A DNA stretch of 64,000 nucleotides from Auanema rhodensis (taxonomy: Eukaryota > Nematoda > Chromadorea > Rhabditida > Rhabditidae), in contig OZ059899.1 in assembly GCA_964057225.1 (NCBI GenBank), forward strand, positions 1,178,001-1,242,000, given 5' to 3'. A program made the translations under genes and the position numbers. How positions within the stretch are numbered: the stretch's first letter is position 1; the number at the start of each line of letters is the position of its first letter. This document shows positions 38,130-51,113 of the stretch, in pieces. Below the pieces are notes generated by a model that was not told where the DNA came from, made no database searches, and worked only from the letters and a program-made list of their open reading frames with translations.

Positions 38130-41100
38130 TTGAAAAATGATGCATTAGTGTATGTTGAGTTTCCATGTACACTCAACATTGCTTCCAAAAACATTTTGAC
38201 AAAAATTTTTTCGAAAAATTTCAAAATAATTCAGCAAAACGTAGATGTTTATAGATTCCTTTTTTCAAGGCAAAGACGATGGACAATGTTATTCGACGAA
38301 AAAATTAATTCTTCAGGGTGAAAATCGAGGATATAAGTGTGAACTTATATCAGTTGATATCTCGGTGCATTTTTAAGCTAGCGCAAATCTGATAACACAG
38401 ATCGACGCAGCTTAAAAATCCGCATCGAATGCACTATACTACATCGAGAAACGCTTGATACAAAAATTAGTTATGATCGTTTGAAAAATGATGCATTAGT
38501 GTATGTTGAGTTTCCATGTACACTCAACATTGCTTCCAAAAACATTTTGACAAAAATTTTTTCGAAAAATTTCAAAATAATTTAGCAAAAAGTAGATGTT
38601 TTTAGATTCCATTTTTCAAGGCAAAGACGATAGACAATGTTATTCAACGAAAAAATTAATTCTTCAGGGTGAAAATCGAGGATATAAGTGTGAACTTATA
38701 TCAGTTGATATCTCGGTGCATTTTTAAGCTAGCGCAAATCTGATAACACAGATCGACGCAGCTTAAAAATCCGCATCGAATGCACTATACTACATCAAGA
38801 AACGCTTGATACAAAAATTAGTTATGATCGTTTGAAAAATGATGCATTAGTGTATGTTGAGTTTCCATGTACACTCAACATTGCTTCCAAAAACATTTTG
38901 ACAAAAATTTTTTCGAAAAATTTCAAAATAATTTAGCAAAAAGTAGATGTTTTTAGATTCCATTTTTCAAGGCAAAGACGATAGACAATGTTATTCAACG
39001 AAAAAATTAATTCTTCAGGGTGAAAATCGAGGATATAAGTGTGAACTTATATCAGTTGATATCTCGGTGCATTTTTAAGCTAGCGCAAATCTGATAACAC
39101 AGATCGACGCAGCTTAAAAATCCGCATCGAATGCACTATACTACATCAAGAAACGCTTGATACAAAAATTAGTTATGATCGTTTGAAAAATGATGCATTA
39201 GTGTATGTTGAGTTTCCATGTACACTCAACATTGCTTCCAAAAACATTTTGACAAAAATTTTTTCGAAAAATTTCAAAATAATTCAGCAAAAAGTAGATG
39301 TTTATAGATTCCTTTTTTCAAGGCAAAGACGATGGACAATGTTATTCAACGAAAAAATTAATTCTTCAGGGTGAAAATCGAGAATATAAGTGTGAACTTA
39401 TATCAGTTGATATCTCGGTGCATTTTTAAGCTAGCGCAAATCTGATAACACAGATCGACGCAGCTTAAAAATCCGCATCGAATGCACTATACTACATCAA
39501 GAAACGCTTGATACAAAAATTAGTTATGATCGTTTGAAAAATGATGCATTAGTGTATGTTGAGTTTCCATGTACACTCAACATTGCTTCCAAAAACATTT
39601 TGACAAAAATTTTTTCGAAAAATTTCAAAATAATTCAGCAAAAAGTAGATGTTTATAGATTCCTTTTTTCAAGGCAAAGACGATGGACAATGTTATTCAA
39701 CGAAAAAATTAATTCTTCAGGGTGAAAATCGAGAATATAAGTGTGAACTTATATCAGTTGATATCTCGGTGCATTTTTAAGCTAGCGCAAATCTGATAAC
39801 ACAGATCGACGCAGCTTAAAAATCCGCATCGAATGCACTATACTACATCGAGAAACGCTTGATACAAAAATTAGTTATGATCGTTTGAAAAATGATGCAT
39901 TAGTGTATGTTGAGTTTCCATGTACACTCAACATTGCTTCCAAAAACATTTTGACAAAAATTTTTTCGAAAAATTTCAAAATAATTCAGCAAAACGTAGA
40001 TGTTTATAGATTCCTTTTTTCAAGGCAAAGACGATGGACAATGTTATTCGACGAAAAAATTAATTCTTCAGGGTGAAAATCGAGGATATAAGTGTGAACT
40101 TATATCAGTTGATATCTCGGTGCATTTTTAAGCTAGCGCAAATCTGATAACACAGATCGACGCAGCTTAAAAATCCGCATCGAATGCACTATACTACATC
40201 GAGAAACGCTTGATACAAAAATTAGTTATGATCGTTTGAAAAATGATGCATTAGTGTATGTTGAGTTTCCATGTACACTCAACATTGCTTCCAAAAACAT
40301 TTTGACAAAAATTTTTTCGAAAAATTTCAAAATAATTTAGCAAAAAGTAGATGTTTTTAGATTCCATTTTTCAAGGCAAAGACGATAGACAATGTTATTC
40401 AACGAAAAAATTAATTCTTCAGGGTGAAAATCGAGGATATAAGTGTGAACTTATATCAGTTGATATCTCGGTGCATTTTTAAGCTAGCGCAAATCTGATA
40501 ACACAGATCGACGCAGCTTAAAAATCCGCATCGAATGCACTATACTACATCAAGAAACGCTTGATACAAAAATTAGTTATGATCGTTTGAAAAATGATGC
40601 ATTAGTGTATGTTGAGTTTCCATGTACACTCAACATTGCTTCCAAAAACATTTTGACAAAAATTTTTTCGAAAAATTTCAAAATAATTCAGCAAAAAGTA
40701 GATGTTTATAGATTCCTTTTTTCAAGGCAAAGACGATGGACAATGTTATTCAACGAAAAAATTAATTCTTCAGGGTGAAAATCGAGGATATAAGTGTGAA
40801 CTTATATCAGTTGATATCTCGGTGCATTTTTAAGCTAGCGCAAATCTGATAACACAGATCGACGCAGCTTAAAAATCCGCATCGAATGCACTATACTACA
40901 TCAAGAAACGCTTGATACAAAAATTAGTTATGATCGTTTGAAAAATGATGCATTAGTGTATGTTGAGTTTCCATGTACACTCAACATTGCTTCCAAAAAC
41001 ATTTTGACAAAAATTTTTTCGAAAAATTTCAAAATAATTCAGCAAAAAGTAGATGTTTATAGATTCCTTTTTTCAAGGCAAAGACGATGGACAATGTTAT

Positions 41101-41639
41101 TCAACGAAAAAATTAATTCTTCAGGGTGAAAATCGAGAATATAAGTGTGAACTTATATCAGTTGATATCTCGGTGCATTTTTAAGCTAGCGCAAATCTGA
41201 TAACACAGATCGACGCAGCTTAAAAATCCGCATCGAATGCACTATACTACATCAAGAAACGCTTGATACAAAAATTAGTTATGATCGTTTGAAAAATGAT
41301 GCATTAGTGTATGTTGAGTTTCCATGTACACTCAACATTGCTTCCAAAAACATTTTGACAAAAATTTTTTCGAAAAATTTCAAAATAATTCAGCAAAAAG
41401 TAGATGTTTATAGATTCCTTTTTTCAAGGCAAAGACGATGGACAATGTTATTCAACGAAAAAATTAATTCTTCAGGGTGAAAATCGAGAATATAAGTGTG
41501 AACTTATATCAGTTGATATCTCGGTGCATTTTTAAGCTAGCGCAAATCTGATAACACAGATCGACGCAGCTTAAAAATCCGCATCGAATGCACTATACTA
41601 CATCGAGAAACGCTTGATACAAAAATTAGTTATGATCGT
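38130..41639 (+). repeat. 5-mer tandem pair (1,755 bp x 2)
   Basis: 38130-39884 reads DEK, A, A, B, B and 39885-41639 reads DEK, A, B, B, B, with the same terminal-stem order apart from the third member, which changed from A to B type. A third unit begins with DEK and A at 41640 and then diverges. Confidence 0.87.
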
Positions 41640-44600
41640 TTGAAAAATGATGCATTAGTGTATGTTGAGTTTCCATGTACACTCAACATTGCTTCCAAAA
41701 ACATTTTGACAAAAATTTTTTCGAAAAATTTCAAAATAATTCAGCAAAACGTAGATGTTTATAGATTCCTTTTTTCAAGGCAAAGACGATGGACAATGTT
41801 ATTCGACGAAAAAATTAATTCTTCAGGGTGAAAATCGAGGATATAAGTGTGAACTTATATCAGTTGATATCTCGGTGCATTTTTAAGCTAGCGCAAATCT
41901 GATAACACAGATCGACGCAGCTTAAAAATCCGCATCGAATGCACTATACTACATCGAGAAACGCTTGATACAAAAATTAGTTATGATCGTTTGAAAAATG
42001 ATGCATTAGTGTATGTTGAGTTTCCATGTACACTCAACATTGCTTCCAAAAACATTTTGACAAAAATTTTTTCGAAAAATTTCAAAATAATTTAGCAAAA
42101 AGTAGATGTTTTTAGATTCCATTTTTCAAGGCAAAGACGATAGACAATGTTATTCAACGAAAAAATTAATTCTTCAGGGTGAAAATCGAGGATATAAGTG
42201 TGAACTTATATCAGTTGATATCTCGGTGCATTTTTAAGCTAGCGCAAATCTGATAACACAGATCGACGCAGCTTAAAAATCCGCATCGAATGCACTATAC
42301 TACATCAAGAAACGCTTGATACAAAAATTAGTTATGATCGTTTGAAAAATGATGCATTAGTGTATGTTGAGTTTCCATGTACACTCAACATTGCTTCCAA
42401 AAACATTTTGACAAAAATTTTTTCGAAAAATTTCAAAATAATTCAGCAAAAAGTAGATGTTTATAGATTCCTTTTTTCAAGGCAAAGACGATGGACAATG
42501 TTATTCAACGAAAAAATTAATTCTTCAGGGTGAAAATCGAGGATATAAGTGTGAACTTATATCAGTTGATATCTCGGTGCATTTTTAAGCTAGCGCAAAT
42601 CTGATAACACAGATCGACGCAGCTTAAAAATCCGCATCGAAGCACTATTCTACATCGAGAAACGCTTGATACAAAAATTAGTTATGATCGTTTGAAAAAT
42701 GATGCATTAGTGTATGTTGAGTTTCCATGTACACTCAACATTGCTTCCAAAAACATTTTGACAAAAATTTTTTCGAAAAATTTCAAAATAATTTAGCAAA
42801 AAGTAGATGTTTTTAGATTCCATTTTTCAAGGCAAAGACGATAGACAATGTTATTCAACGAAAAAATTAATTCTTCAGGGTGAAAATCGAGGATATAAGT
42901 GTGAACTTATATCAGTTGATATCTCGGTGCATTTTTAAGCTAGCGCAAATCTGATAACACAGATCGACGCAGCTTAAAAATCCGCATCGAAGCACTATAC
43001 TACATCGAGAAACGCTTGATACAAAAATTAGTTATGATCGTTTGAAAAATGATGCATTAGTGTATGTTGAGTTTCCATGTACACTCAACATTGCTTCCAA
43101 AAACATTTTGACAAAAATTTTTTCGAAAAATTTCAAAATAATTCAGCAAAACGTAGATGTTTATAGATTCCTTTTTTCAAGGCAAAGACGATGGACAATG
43201 TTATTCGACGAAAAAATTAATTCTTCAGGGTGAAAATCGAGGATATAAGTGTGAACTTATATCAGTTGATATCTCGGTGCATTTTTAAGCTAGCGCAAAT
43301 CTGATAACACAGATCGACGCAGCTTAAAAATCCGCATCGAATGCACTATACTACATCAAGAAACGCTTGATACAAAAATTAGTTATGATCGTTTGAAAAA
43401 TGATGCATTAGTGTATGTTGAGTTTCCATGTACACTCAACATTGCTTCCAAAAACATTTTGACAAAAATTTTTTCGAAAAATTTCAAAATAATTTAGCAA
43501 AAAGTAGATGTTTTTAGATTCCATTTTTCAAGGCAAAGACGATAGACAATGTTATTCAACGAAAAAATTAATTCTTCAGGGTGAAAATCGAGGATATAAG
43601 TGTGAACTTATATCAGTTGATATCTCGGTGCATTTTTAAGCTAGCGCAAATCTGATAACACAGATCGACGCAGCTTAAAAATCCGCATCGAATGCACTAT
43701 ACTACATCAAGAAACGCTTGATACAAAAATTAGTTATGATCGTTTGAAAAATGATGCATTAGTGTATGTTGAGTTTCCATGTACACTCAACATTGCTTCC
43801 AAAAACATTTTGACAAAAATTTTTTCGAAAAATTTCAAAATAATTCAGCAAAAAGTAGATGTTTATAGATTCCTTTTTTCAAGGCAAAGACGATGGACAA
43901 TGTTATTCAACGAAAAAATTAATTCTTCAGGGTGAAAATCGAGAATATAAGTGTGAACTTATATCAGTTGATATCTCGGTGCATTTTTAAGCTAGCGCAA
44001 ATCTGATAACACAGATCGACGCAGCTTAAAAATCCGCATCGAATGCACTATACTACATCAAGAAACGCTTGATACAAAAATTAGTTATGATCGTTTGAAA
44101 AATGATGCATTAGTGTATGTTGAGTTTCCATGTACACTCAACATTGCTTCCAAAAACATTTTGACAAAAATTTTTTCGAAAAATTTCAAAATAATTCAGC
44201 AAAAAGTAGATGTTTATAGATTCCTTTTTTCAAGGCAAAGACGATGGACAATGTTATTCAACGAAAAAATTAATTCTTCAGGGTGAAAATCGAGAATATA
44301 AGTGTGAACTTATATCAGTTGATATCTCGGTGCATTTTTAAGCTAGCGCAAATCTGATAACACAGATCGACGCAGCTTAAAAATCCGCATCGAATGCACT
44401 ATACTACATCGAGAAACGCTTGATACAAAAATTAGTTATGATCGTTTGAAAAATGATGCATTAGTGTATGTTGAGTTTCCATGTACACTCAACATTGCTT
44501 CCAAAAACATTTTGACAAAAATTTTTTCGAAAAATTTCAAAATAATTCAGCAAAAAGTAGATGTTTATAGATTCCTTTTTTCAAGGCAAAGACGATGGAC

Positions 44601-44796
44601 AATGTTATTCAACGAAAAAATTAATTCTTCAGGGTGAAAATCGAGGATATAAGTGTGAACTTATATCAGTTGATATCTCGGTGCATTTTTAAGCTAGCGC
44701 AAATCTGATAACACAGATCGACGCAGCTTAAAAATCCGCATCGAATGCACTATACTACATCGAGAAACGCTTGATACAAAAATTAGTTATGATCGT

Positions 44797-46199
44797 TTGA
44801 AAAATGATGCATTAGTGTATGTTGAGTTTCCATGTACACTCAACATTGCTTCCAAAAACATTTTGACAAAAATTTTTTGAAAAATTTCAAAATAATTTAG
44901 CAAAAAGTAGATGTTTTTAGATTCCATTTTTCAAGGCAAAGACGATAGACAATGTTATTCAACGAAAAAATTAATTCTTCAGGGTGAAAATCGAGGATAT
45001 AAGTGTGAACTTATATCAGTTGATATCTCGGTGCATTTTTAAGCTAGCGCAAATCTGATAACACAGATCGACGCAACTTAAAAATCCGCATCGAATGCAC
45101 TATACTACATCGAGAAACGCTTGATACAAAAATTAGTTATGATCGTTTGAAAAATGATGCATTAGTGTATGTTGAGTTTCCATGTACACTCAACATTGCT
45201 TCCAAAAACATTTTGACAAAAATTTTTTCGAAAAATTTCAAAATAATTTAGCAAAAAGTAGATGTTTTTAGATTCCATTTTTCAAGGCAAAGACGATAGA
45301 CAATGTTATTCAACGAAAAAATTAATTCTTCAGGGTGAAAATCGAGGATATAAGTGTGAACTTATATCAGTTGATATCTCGGTGCATTTTTAAGCTAGCG
45401 CAAATCTGATAACACAGATCGACGCAGCCTAAAAATCCGCATCGAATGCACTATACTACATCGAGAAACGCTTGATACAAAAATTAGTTATGATCGTTTG
45501 AAAAATGATGCATTAGTGTATGTTGAGTTTCCATGTACACTCAACATTGCTTCCAAAAACATTTTGACAAAAATTTTTTCGAAAAATTTCAAAATAATTT
45601 AGCAAAAAGTAGATGTTTTTAAATTCCATTTTTCAAGGCAAAGACGATAGACAATGTTATTCAACGAAAAAATTAATTCTTCAGGGTGAAAATCGAGAAT
45701 ATAAGTGTGAACTTATATCAGTTGATATCTCGGTGCATTTTTAAGCTAGCGCAAATCTGATAACACAGATCGACGCAGCTTAAAAATCCGCATCGAATGC
45801 ACTATACTACATCAAGAAACGCTTGATACAAAAATTAGTTATGATCGTTTGAAAAATGATGCATTAGTGTATGTTGAGTTTCCATGTACACTCAACATTG
45901 CTTCCAAAAACATTTTGACAAAAATTTTTTCGAAAAATTTCAAAATAATTTAGCAAAAAGTAGATGTTTTTAAATTCCTTTTTTTAAGGCAAAGACGATG
46001 GACAATGTTATTCAACGAAAAAATTAATTCTTCAGGGTGAAAATCGAGAATATAAGTGTGAACTTATATCAGTTGATATCTCGGTGCATTTTTAAGCTAG
46101 CGCAAATCTGATAACACAGATCGACGCAGCTTAAAAATCCGCATCGAATGCACTATACTACATTGAGAAACGCTTAATACAAAAATTAGTTATGATCGT
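44797..46199 (+). repeat. Switch from DEK/B zone to C/E zone
   Basis: The 350-bp A repeat at 44797 lacks C in TTTTTTGAAAAAT and carries CGCAACTTA. It is followed by A (CGCAGCCTA at about 45,426), E and C repeats. The same landmarks (deleted C, CGCAACTTA, A, E, C) reappear at 55,324-57,077, tying the two zones together. Confidence 0.82.
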
Positions 46200-48656
46200 T
46201 TGAAAAATGATGCATTAGTGTATGTTGAGTTTCCATGTACACTCAACATTGCTTCCAAAAACATTTTGACAAAAATTTTTTCGAAAAATTTCAAAATAAT
46301 TCAGCAAAAAGTAGATGTTTATAGATTCCTTTTTTCAAGGCAAAGACGATGGACAATGTTATTCAACGAAAAAATTAATTCTTCAGGGTGAAAATCGAGG
46401 ATATAAGTGTGAACTTATATCAGTTGATATCTCGGTGCATTTTTAAGCTAGCGCAAATCTGATAACACAGATCGACGCAGCTTAAAAATCCGCATCGAAT
46501 GCACTATACTACATCGAGAAACGCTTGATACAAAAATTAGTTATGATCGTTTGAAAAATGATGCATTAGTGTATGTTGAGTTTCCATGTACACTCAACAT
46601 TGCTTCCAAAAACATTTTGACAAAAATTTTTTCGAAAAATTTCAAAATAATTTAGCAAAAAGTAGATGTTTTTAAATTCCATTTTTCAAGGCAAAGACGA
46701 TAGACAATGTTATTCAACGAAAAAATTAATTCTTCAGGGTGAAAATCGAGAATATAAGTGTGAACTTATATCAGTTGATATCTCGGTGCATTTTTAAGCT
46801 AGCGCAAATCTGATAACACAGATCGACGCAGCTTAAAAATCCGCATCGAATGCACTATACTACATTGAGAAACGCTTGATACAAAAATTAGTTATGATCG
46901 TTTGAAAAATGATGCATTAGTGTATGTTGAGTTTCCATGTACACTCAACATTGCTTCCAAAAACATTTTGACAAAAATTTTTTCGAAAAATTTCAAAATA
47001 ATTTAGCAAAAAGTAGATGTTTTTAAATTCCATTTTTCAAGGCAAAGACGATAGACAATGTTATTCAACGAAAAAATTAATTCTTCAGGGTGAAAATCGA
47101 GAATATAAGTGTGAACTTATATCAGTTGATATCTCGGTGCATTTTTAAGCTAGCGCAAATCTGATAACACAGATCGACGCAGCTTAAAAATCCGCATCGA
47201 ATGCACTATACTACATCGAGAAACGCTTGATACAAAAATTAGTTATGATCGTTTGAAAAATGATGCATTAGTGTATGTTGAGTTTCCATGTACACTCAAC
47301 ATTGCTTCCAAAAACATTTTGACAAAAATTTTTTCGAAAAATTTCAAAATAATTTAGCAAAAAGTAGATGTTTTTAAATTCCATTTTTCAAGGCAAAGAC
47401 GATAGACAATGTTATTCAACGAAAAAATTAATTCTTCAGGGTGAAAATCGAGAATATAAGTGTGAACTTATATCAGTTGATATCTCGGTGCATTTTTAAG
47501 CTAGCGCAAATCTGATAACACAGATCGACGCAGCTTAAAAATCCGCATCGAATGCACTATACTACATTGAGAAACGCTTAATACAAAAATTAGTTATGAT
47601 CGTTCGAAAAATGATGCATTAGTGTATGTTGAGTTTCCATGTACACTCAACATTGCTTCCAAAAACATTTTGACAAAAATTTTTTCGAAAAATTTCAAAA
47701 TAATTCAGCAAAAAGTAGATGTTTATAGATTCCTTTTTTCAAGGCAAAGACGATGGACAATGTTATTCAACGAAAAAATTAATTCTTCAGGGTGAAAATC
47801 GAGGATATAAGTGTGAACTTATATCAGTTGATATCTCGGTGCATTTTTAAGCTAGCGCAAATCTGATAACACAGATCGACGCAGCTTAAAAATCCGCATC
47901 GAATGCACTATACTACATCGAGAAACGCTTGATACAAAAATTAGTTATGATCGTTTGAAAAATGATGCATTAGTGTATGTTGAGTTTCCATGTACACTCA
48001 ACATTGCTTCCAAAAACATTTTGACAAAAATTTTTTCGAAAAATTTCAAAATAATTTAGCAAAAAGTAGATGTTTTTAGATTCCATTTTTCAAGGCAAAG
48101 ACGATAGACAATGTTATTCAACGAAAAAATTAATTCTTCAGGGTGAAAATCGAGAATATAAGTGTGAACTTATATCAGTTGATATCTCGGTGCATTTTTA
48201 AGCTAGCGCAAATCTGATAACACAGATCGACGCAGCTTAAAAATCCGCATCGAATGCACTATACTACATCGAGAAACGCTTGATACAAAAATTAGTTATG
48301 ATCGTTTGAAAAATGATGCATTAGTGTATGTTGAGTTTCCATGTACACTCAACATTGCTTCCAAAAACATTTTGACAAAAATTTTTTCGAAAAATTTCAA
48401 AATAATTTAGCAAAAAGTAGATGTTTTTAAATTCCTTTTTTTAAGGCAAAGACGATGGACAATGTTATTCAACGAAAAAATTAATTCTTCAGGGTGAAAA
48501 TCGAGAATATAAGTGTGAACTTATATCAGTTGATATCTCGGTGCATTTTTAAGCTAGCGCAAATCTGATAACACAGATCGACGCAGCTTAAAAATCCGCA
48601 TCGAATGCACTATACTACATTGAGAAACGCTTAATACAAAAATTAGTTATGATCGT
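46200..48656 (+). repeat. B-E-E-E-B-A-C block, copy 1
   Basis: Seven monomers (2,457 bp): B, three E-type, B starting CGTTCGAAAAATG, A with GAGAATAT, and C. The same order with GTTCGAAAAATG lies at 57780-60236, 11,580 bp downstream, where the fourth monomer has also acquired GTTCGAAAA. The TTTG to TTCG change destroys the TTG that opens the 63-codon frame. Confidence 0.88.
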
Positions 48657-50762
48657 TTGAAAAATGATGCATTAGTGTATGTTGAGTTTCCATGTACACT
48701 CAACATTGCTTCCAAAAACATTTTGACAAAAATTTTTTCGAAAAATTTCAAAATAATTCAGCAAAAAGTAGATGTTTATAGATTCCTTTTTTCAAGGCAA
48801 AGACGATGGACAATGTTATTCAACGAAAAAATTAATTCTTCAGGGTGAAAATCGAGGATATAAGTGTGAACTTATATCAGTTGATATCTCGGTGCATTTT
48901 TAAGCTAGCGCAAATCTGATAACACAGATCGACGCAACTTAAAAATCCGCATCGAATGCACTATACTACATCGAGAAACGCTTGATACAAAAATTAGTTA
49001 TGATCGTTTGAAAAATGATGCATTAGTGTATGTTGAGTTTCCATGTACACTCAACATTGCTTCCAAAAACATTTTGACAAAAATTTTTTCGAAAAATTTC
49101 AAAATAATTTAGCAAAAAGTAGATGTTTTTAGATTCCATTTTTCAAGGCAAAGACGATAGACAATGTTATTCAACGAAAAAATTAATTCTTCAGGGTGAA
49201 AATCGAGGATATAAGTGTGAACTTATATCAGTTGATATCTCGGTGCATTTTTAAGCTAGCGCAAATCTGATAACACAGATCGACGCAGCTTAAAAATCCG
49301 CATCGAATGCACTATACTACATCAAGAAACGCTTGATACAAAAATTAGTTATGATCGTTTGAAAAATGATGCATTAGTGTATGTTGAGTTTCCATGTACA
49401 CTCAACATTGCTTCCAAAAACATTTTGACAAAAATTTTTTCGAAAAATTTCAAAATAATTTAGCAAAAAGTAGATGTTTTTAAATTCCTTTTTTTAAGGC
49501 AAAGACGATGGACAATGTTATTCAACGAAAAAATTAATTCTTCAGGGTGAAAATCGAGAATATAAGTGTGAACTTATATCAGTTGATATCTCGGTGCATT
49601 TTTAAGCTAGCGCAAATCTGATAACACAGATCGACGCAGCTTAAAAATCCGCATCGAATGCACTATACTACATTGAGAAACGCTTAATACAAAAATTAGT
49701 TATGATCGTTTGAAAAATGATGCATTAGTGTATGTTGAGTTTCCATGTACACTCAACATTGCTTCCAAAAACATTTTGACAAAAATTTTTTCGAAAAATT
49801 TCAAAATAATTTAGCAAAAAGTAGATGTTTATAGATTCCTTTTTTCAAGGCAAAGACGATGGACAATGTTATTCAACGAAAAAATTAATTCTTCAGGGTG
49901 AAAATCGAGGATATAAGTGTGAACTTATATCAGTTGATATCTCGGTGCATTTTTAAGCTAGCGCAAATCTGATAACACAGATCGACGCAACTTAAAAATC
50001 CGCATCGAATGCACTATACTACATCGAGAAACGCTTGATACAAAAATTAGTTATGATCGTTTGAAAAATGATGCATTAGTGTATGTTGAGTTTCCATGTA
50101 CACTCAACATTGCTTCCAAAAACATTTTGACAAAAATTTTTTCGAAAAATTTCAAAATAATTTAGCAAAAAGTAGATGTTTTTAGATTCCATTTTTCAAG
50201 GCAAAGACGATAGACAATGTTATTCAACGAAAAAATTAATTCTTCAGGGTGAAAATCGAGGATATAAGTGTGAACTTATATCAGTTGATATCTCGGTGCA
50301 TTTTTAAGCTAGCGCAAATCTGATAACACAGATCGACGCAGCTTAAAAATCCGCATCGAATGCACTATACTACATCAAGAAACGCTTGATACAAAAATTA
50401 GTTATGATCGTTTGAAAAATGATGCATTAGTGTATGTTGAGTTTCCATGTACACTCAACATTGCTTCCAAAAACATTTTGACAAAAAATTTTTCGAAAAA
50501 TTTCAAAATAATTTAGCAAAAAGTAGATGTTTTTAAATTCCTTTTTTTAAGGCAAAGACGATGGACAATGTTATTCAACGAAAAAATTAATTCTTCAGGG
50601 TGAAAATCGAGAATATAAGTGTGAACTTATATCAGTTGATATCTCGGTGCATTTTTAAGCTAGCGCAAATCTGATAACACAGATCGACGCAGCTTAAGAA
50701 TCCGCATCGAATGCACTATACTACATTGAGAAACGCTTAATACAAAAATTAGTTATGATCGT
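48657..50762 (+). repeat. B-A-C 3-mer tandem pair (1,053 bp x 2)
   Basis: 48657-49709 and 49710-50762 each hold B with CGCAACTTA, A with GAGGATAT and ATCAAG stem, and C. The second B is mosaic: it keeps TAG at the first variable stop but has the B-type TATAGATTCCT that follows, so the switch lies in about 20 bp near 49,811-49,835. Confidence 0.85.
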
Positions 50763-51113
50763 TTGAAAAATGATGCATTAGTGTATGTTGAGTTTCCATG
50801 TACACTCAACATTGCTTCCAAAAACATTTTGACAAAAATTTTTTCGAAAAATTTCAAAATAATTTAGCAAAAAGTAGATGTTTTTAAATTCCTTTTTTTA
50901 AGGCAAAGACGATGGACAATGTTATTCAACGAAAAAATTAATTCTTCAGGGTGAAAATCGAGAATATAAGTGTGAACTTATATCAGTTGATATCTCGGTT
51001 CATTTTTAAGCTAGCGCAAATCTGATAACACAGATCGACGCAGCTTAAAAATCCGCATCGAATGCACTATACTTCATTGAGAAACGCTTAATACAAAAAT
51101 TAGTTATGATCGT
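50763..51113 (+). repeat. C-type monomer with private changes
   Basis: A second C repeat directly follows another C. It carries CGGTTCATTTTT (about 50,999), which breaks the outer GTGCAT/ATGCAC pairing, and ACTTCATTGAG (about 51,073). The preceding C repeat has CTTAAGAATCC near 50,698. It marks the end of the first large segment. Confidence 0.85.

Larger units (their letters stand above)
37078..40235 (+). repeat. 9-mer higher-order repeat, copy 2 (3,158 bp)
   Basis: The first eight monomers match copy 1 in order and markers. The ninth (39885) is a 351-bp DEK repeat where copy 1 has a 350-bp B repeat, which is also where the 1,755-bp 5-mer pattern begins. The two patterns therefore overlap: the last five monomers here, DEK, A, A, B, B (38130-39884), are the first 5-mer unit. 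Confidence 0.88.
40938..51113 (+). repeat. Large segment of 29 monomers (10,176 bp), copy 1
   Basis: This begins B, B, DEK, A, 350-bp B, 350-bp A, DEK, A, B, B, B and then passes into a C/E/B-rich stretch from 44,797. The same succession begins again at 51,114. Within it, CGCAACTTA occurs at about 45,075, 48,937 and 49,988, CGTTCGAAAAATG at 47,604, and E-type repeats (TTTTTAAATTCCA) only from 45,498 to 47,603. One end has a B-A-C 3-mer pair (48657-49709 and 49710-50762). Confidence 0.85.

Noticed and set aside
46200-51113. True 7-mer higher-order repeat, suggested by B repeats spaced 2,457 bp
   Set aside because: The monomers between successive B repeats differ (E-E-E-B-A-C against A-C-B-A-C-C). 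The real match is 11,580 bp downstream, so the equal spacing is not a 7-mer unit.
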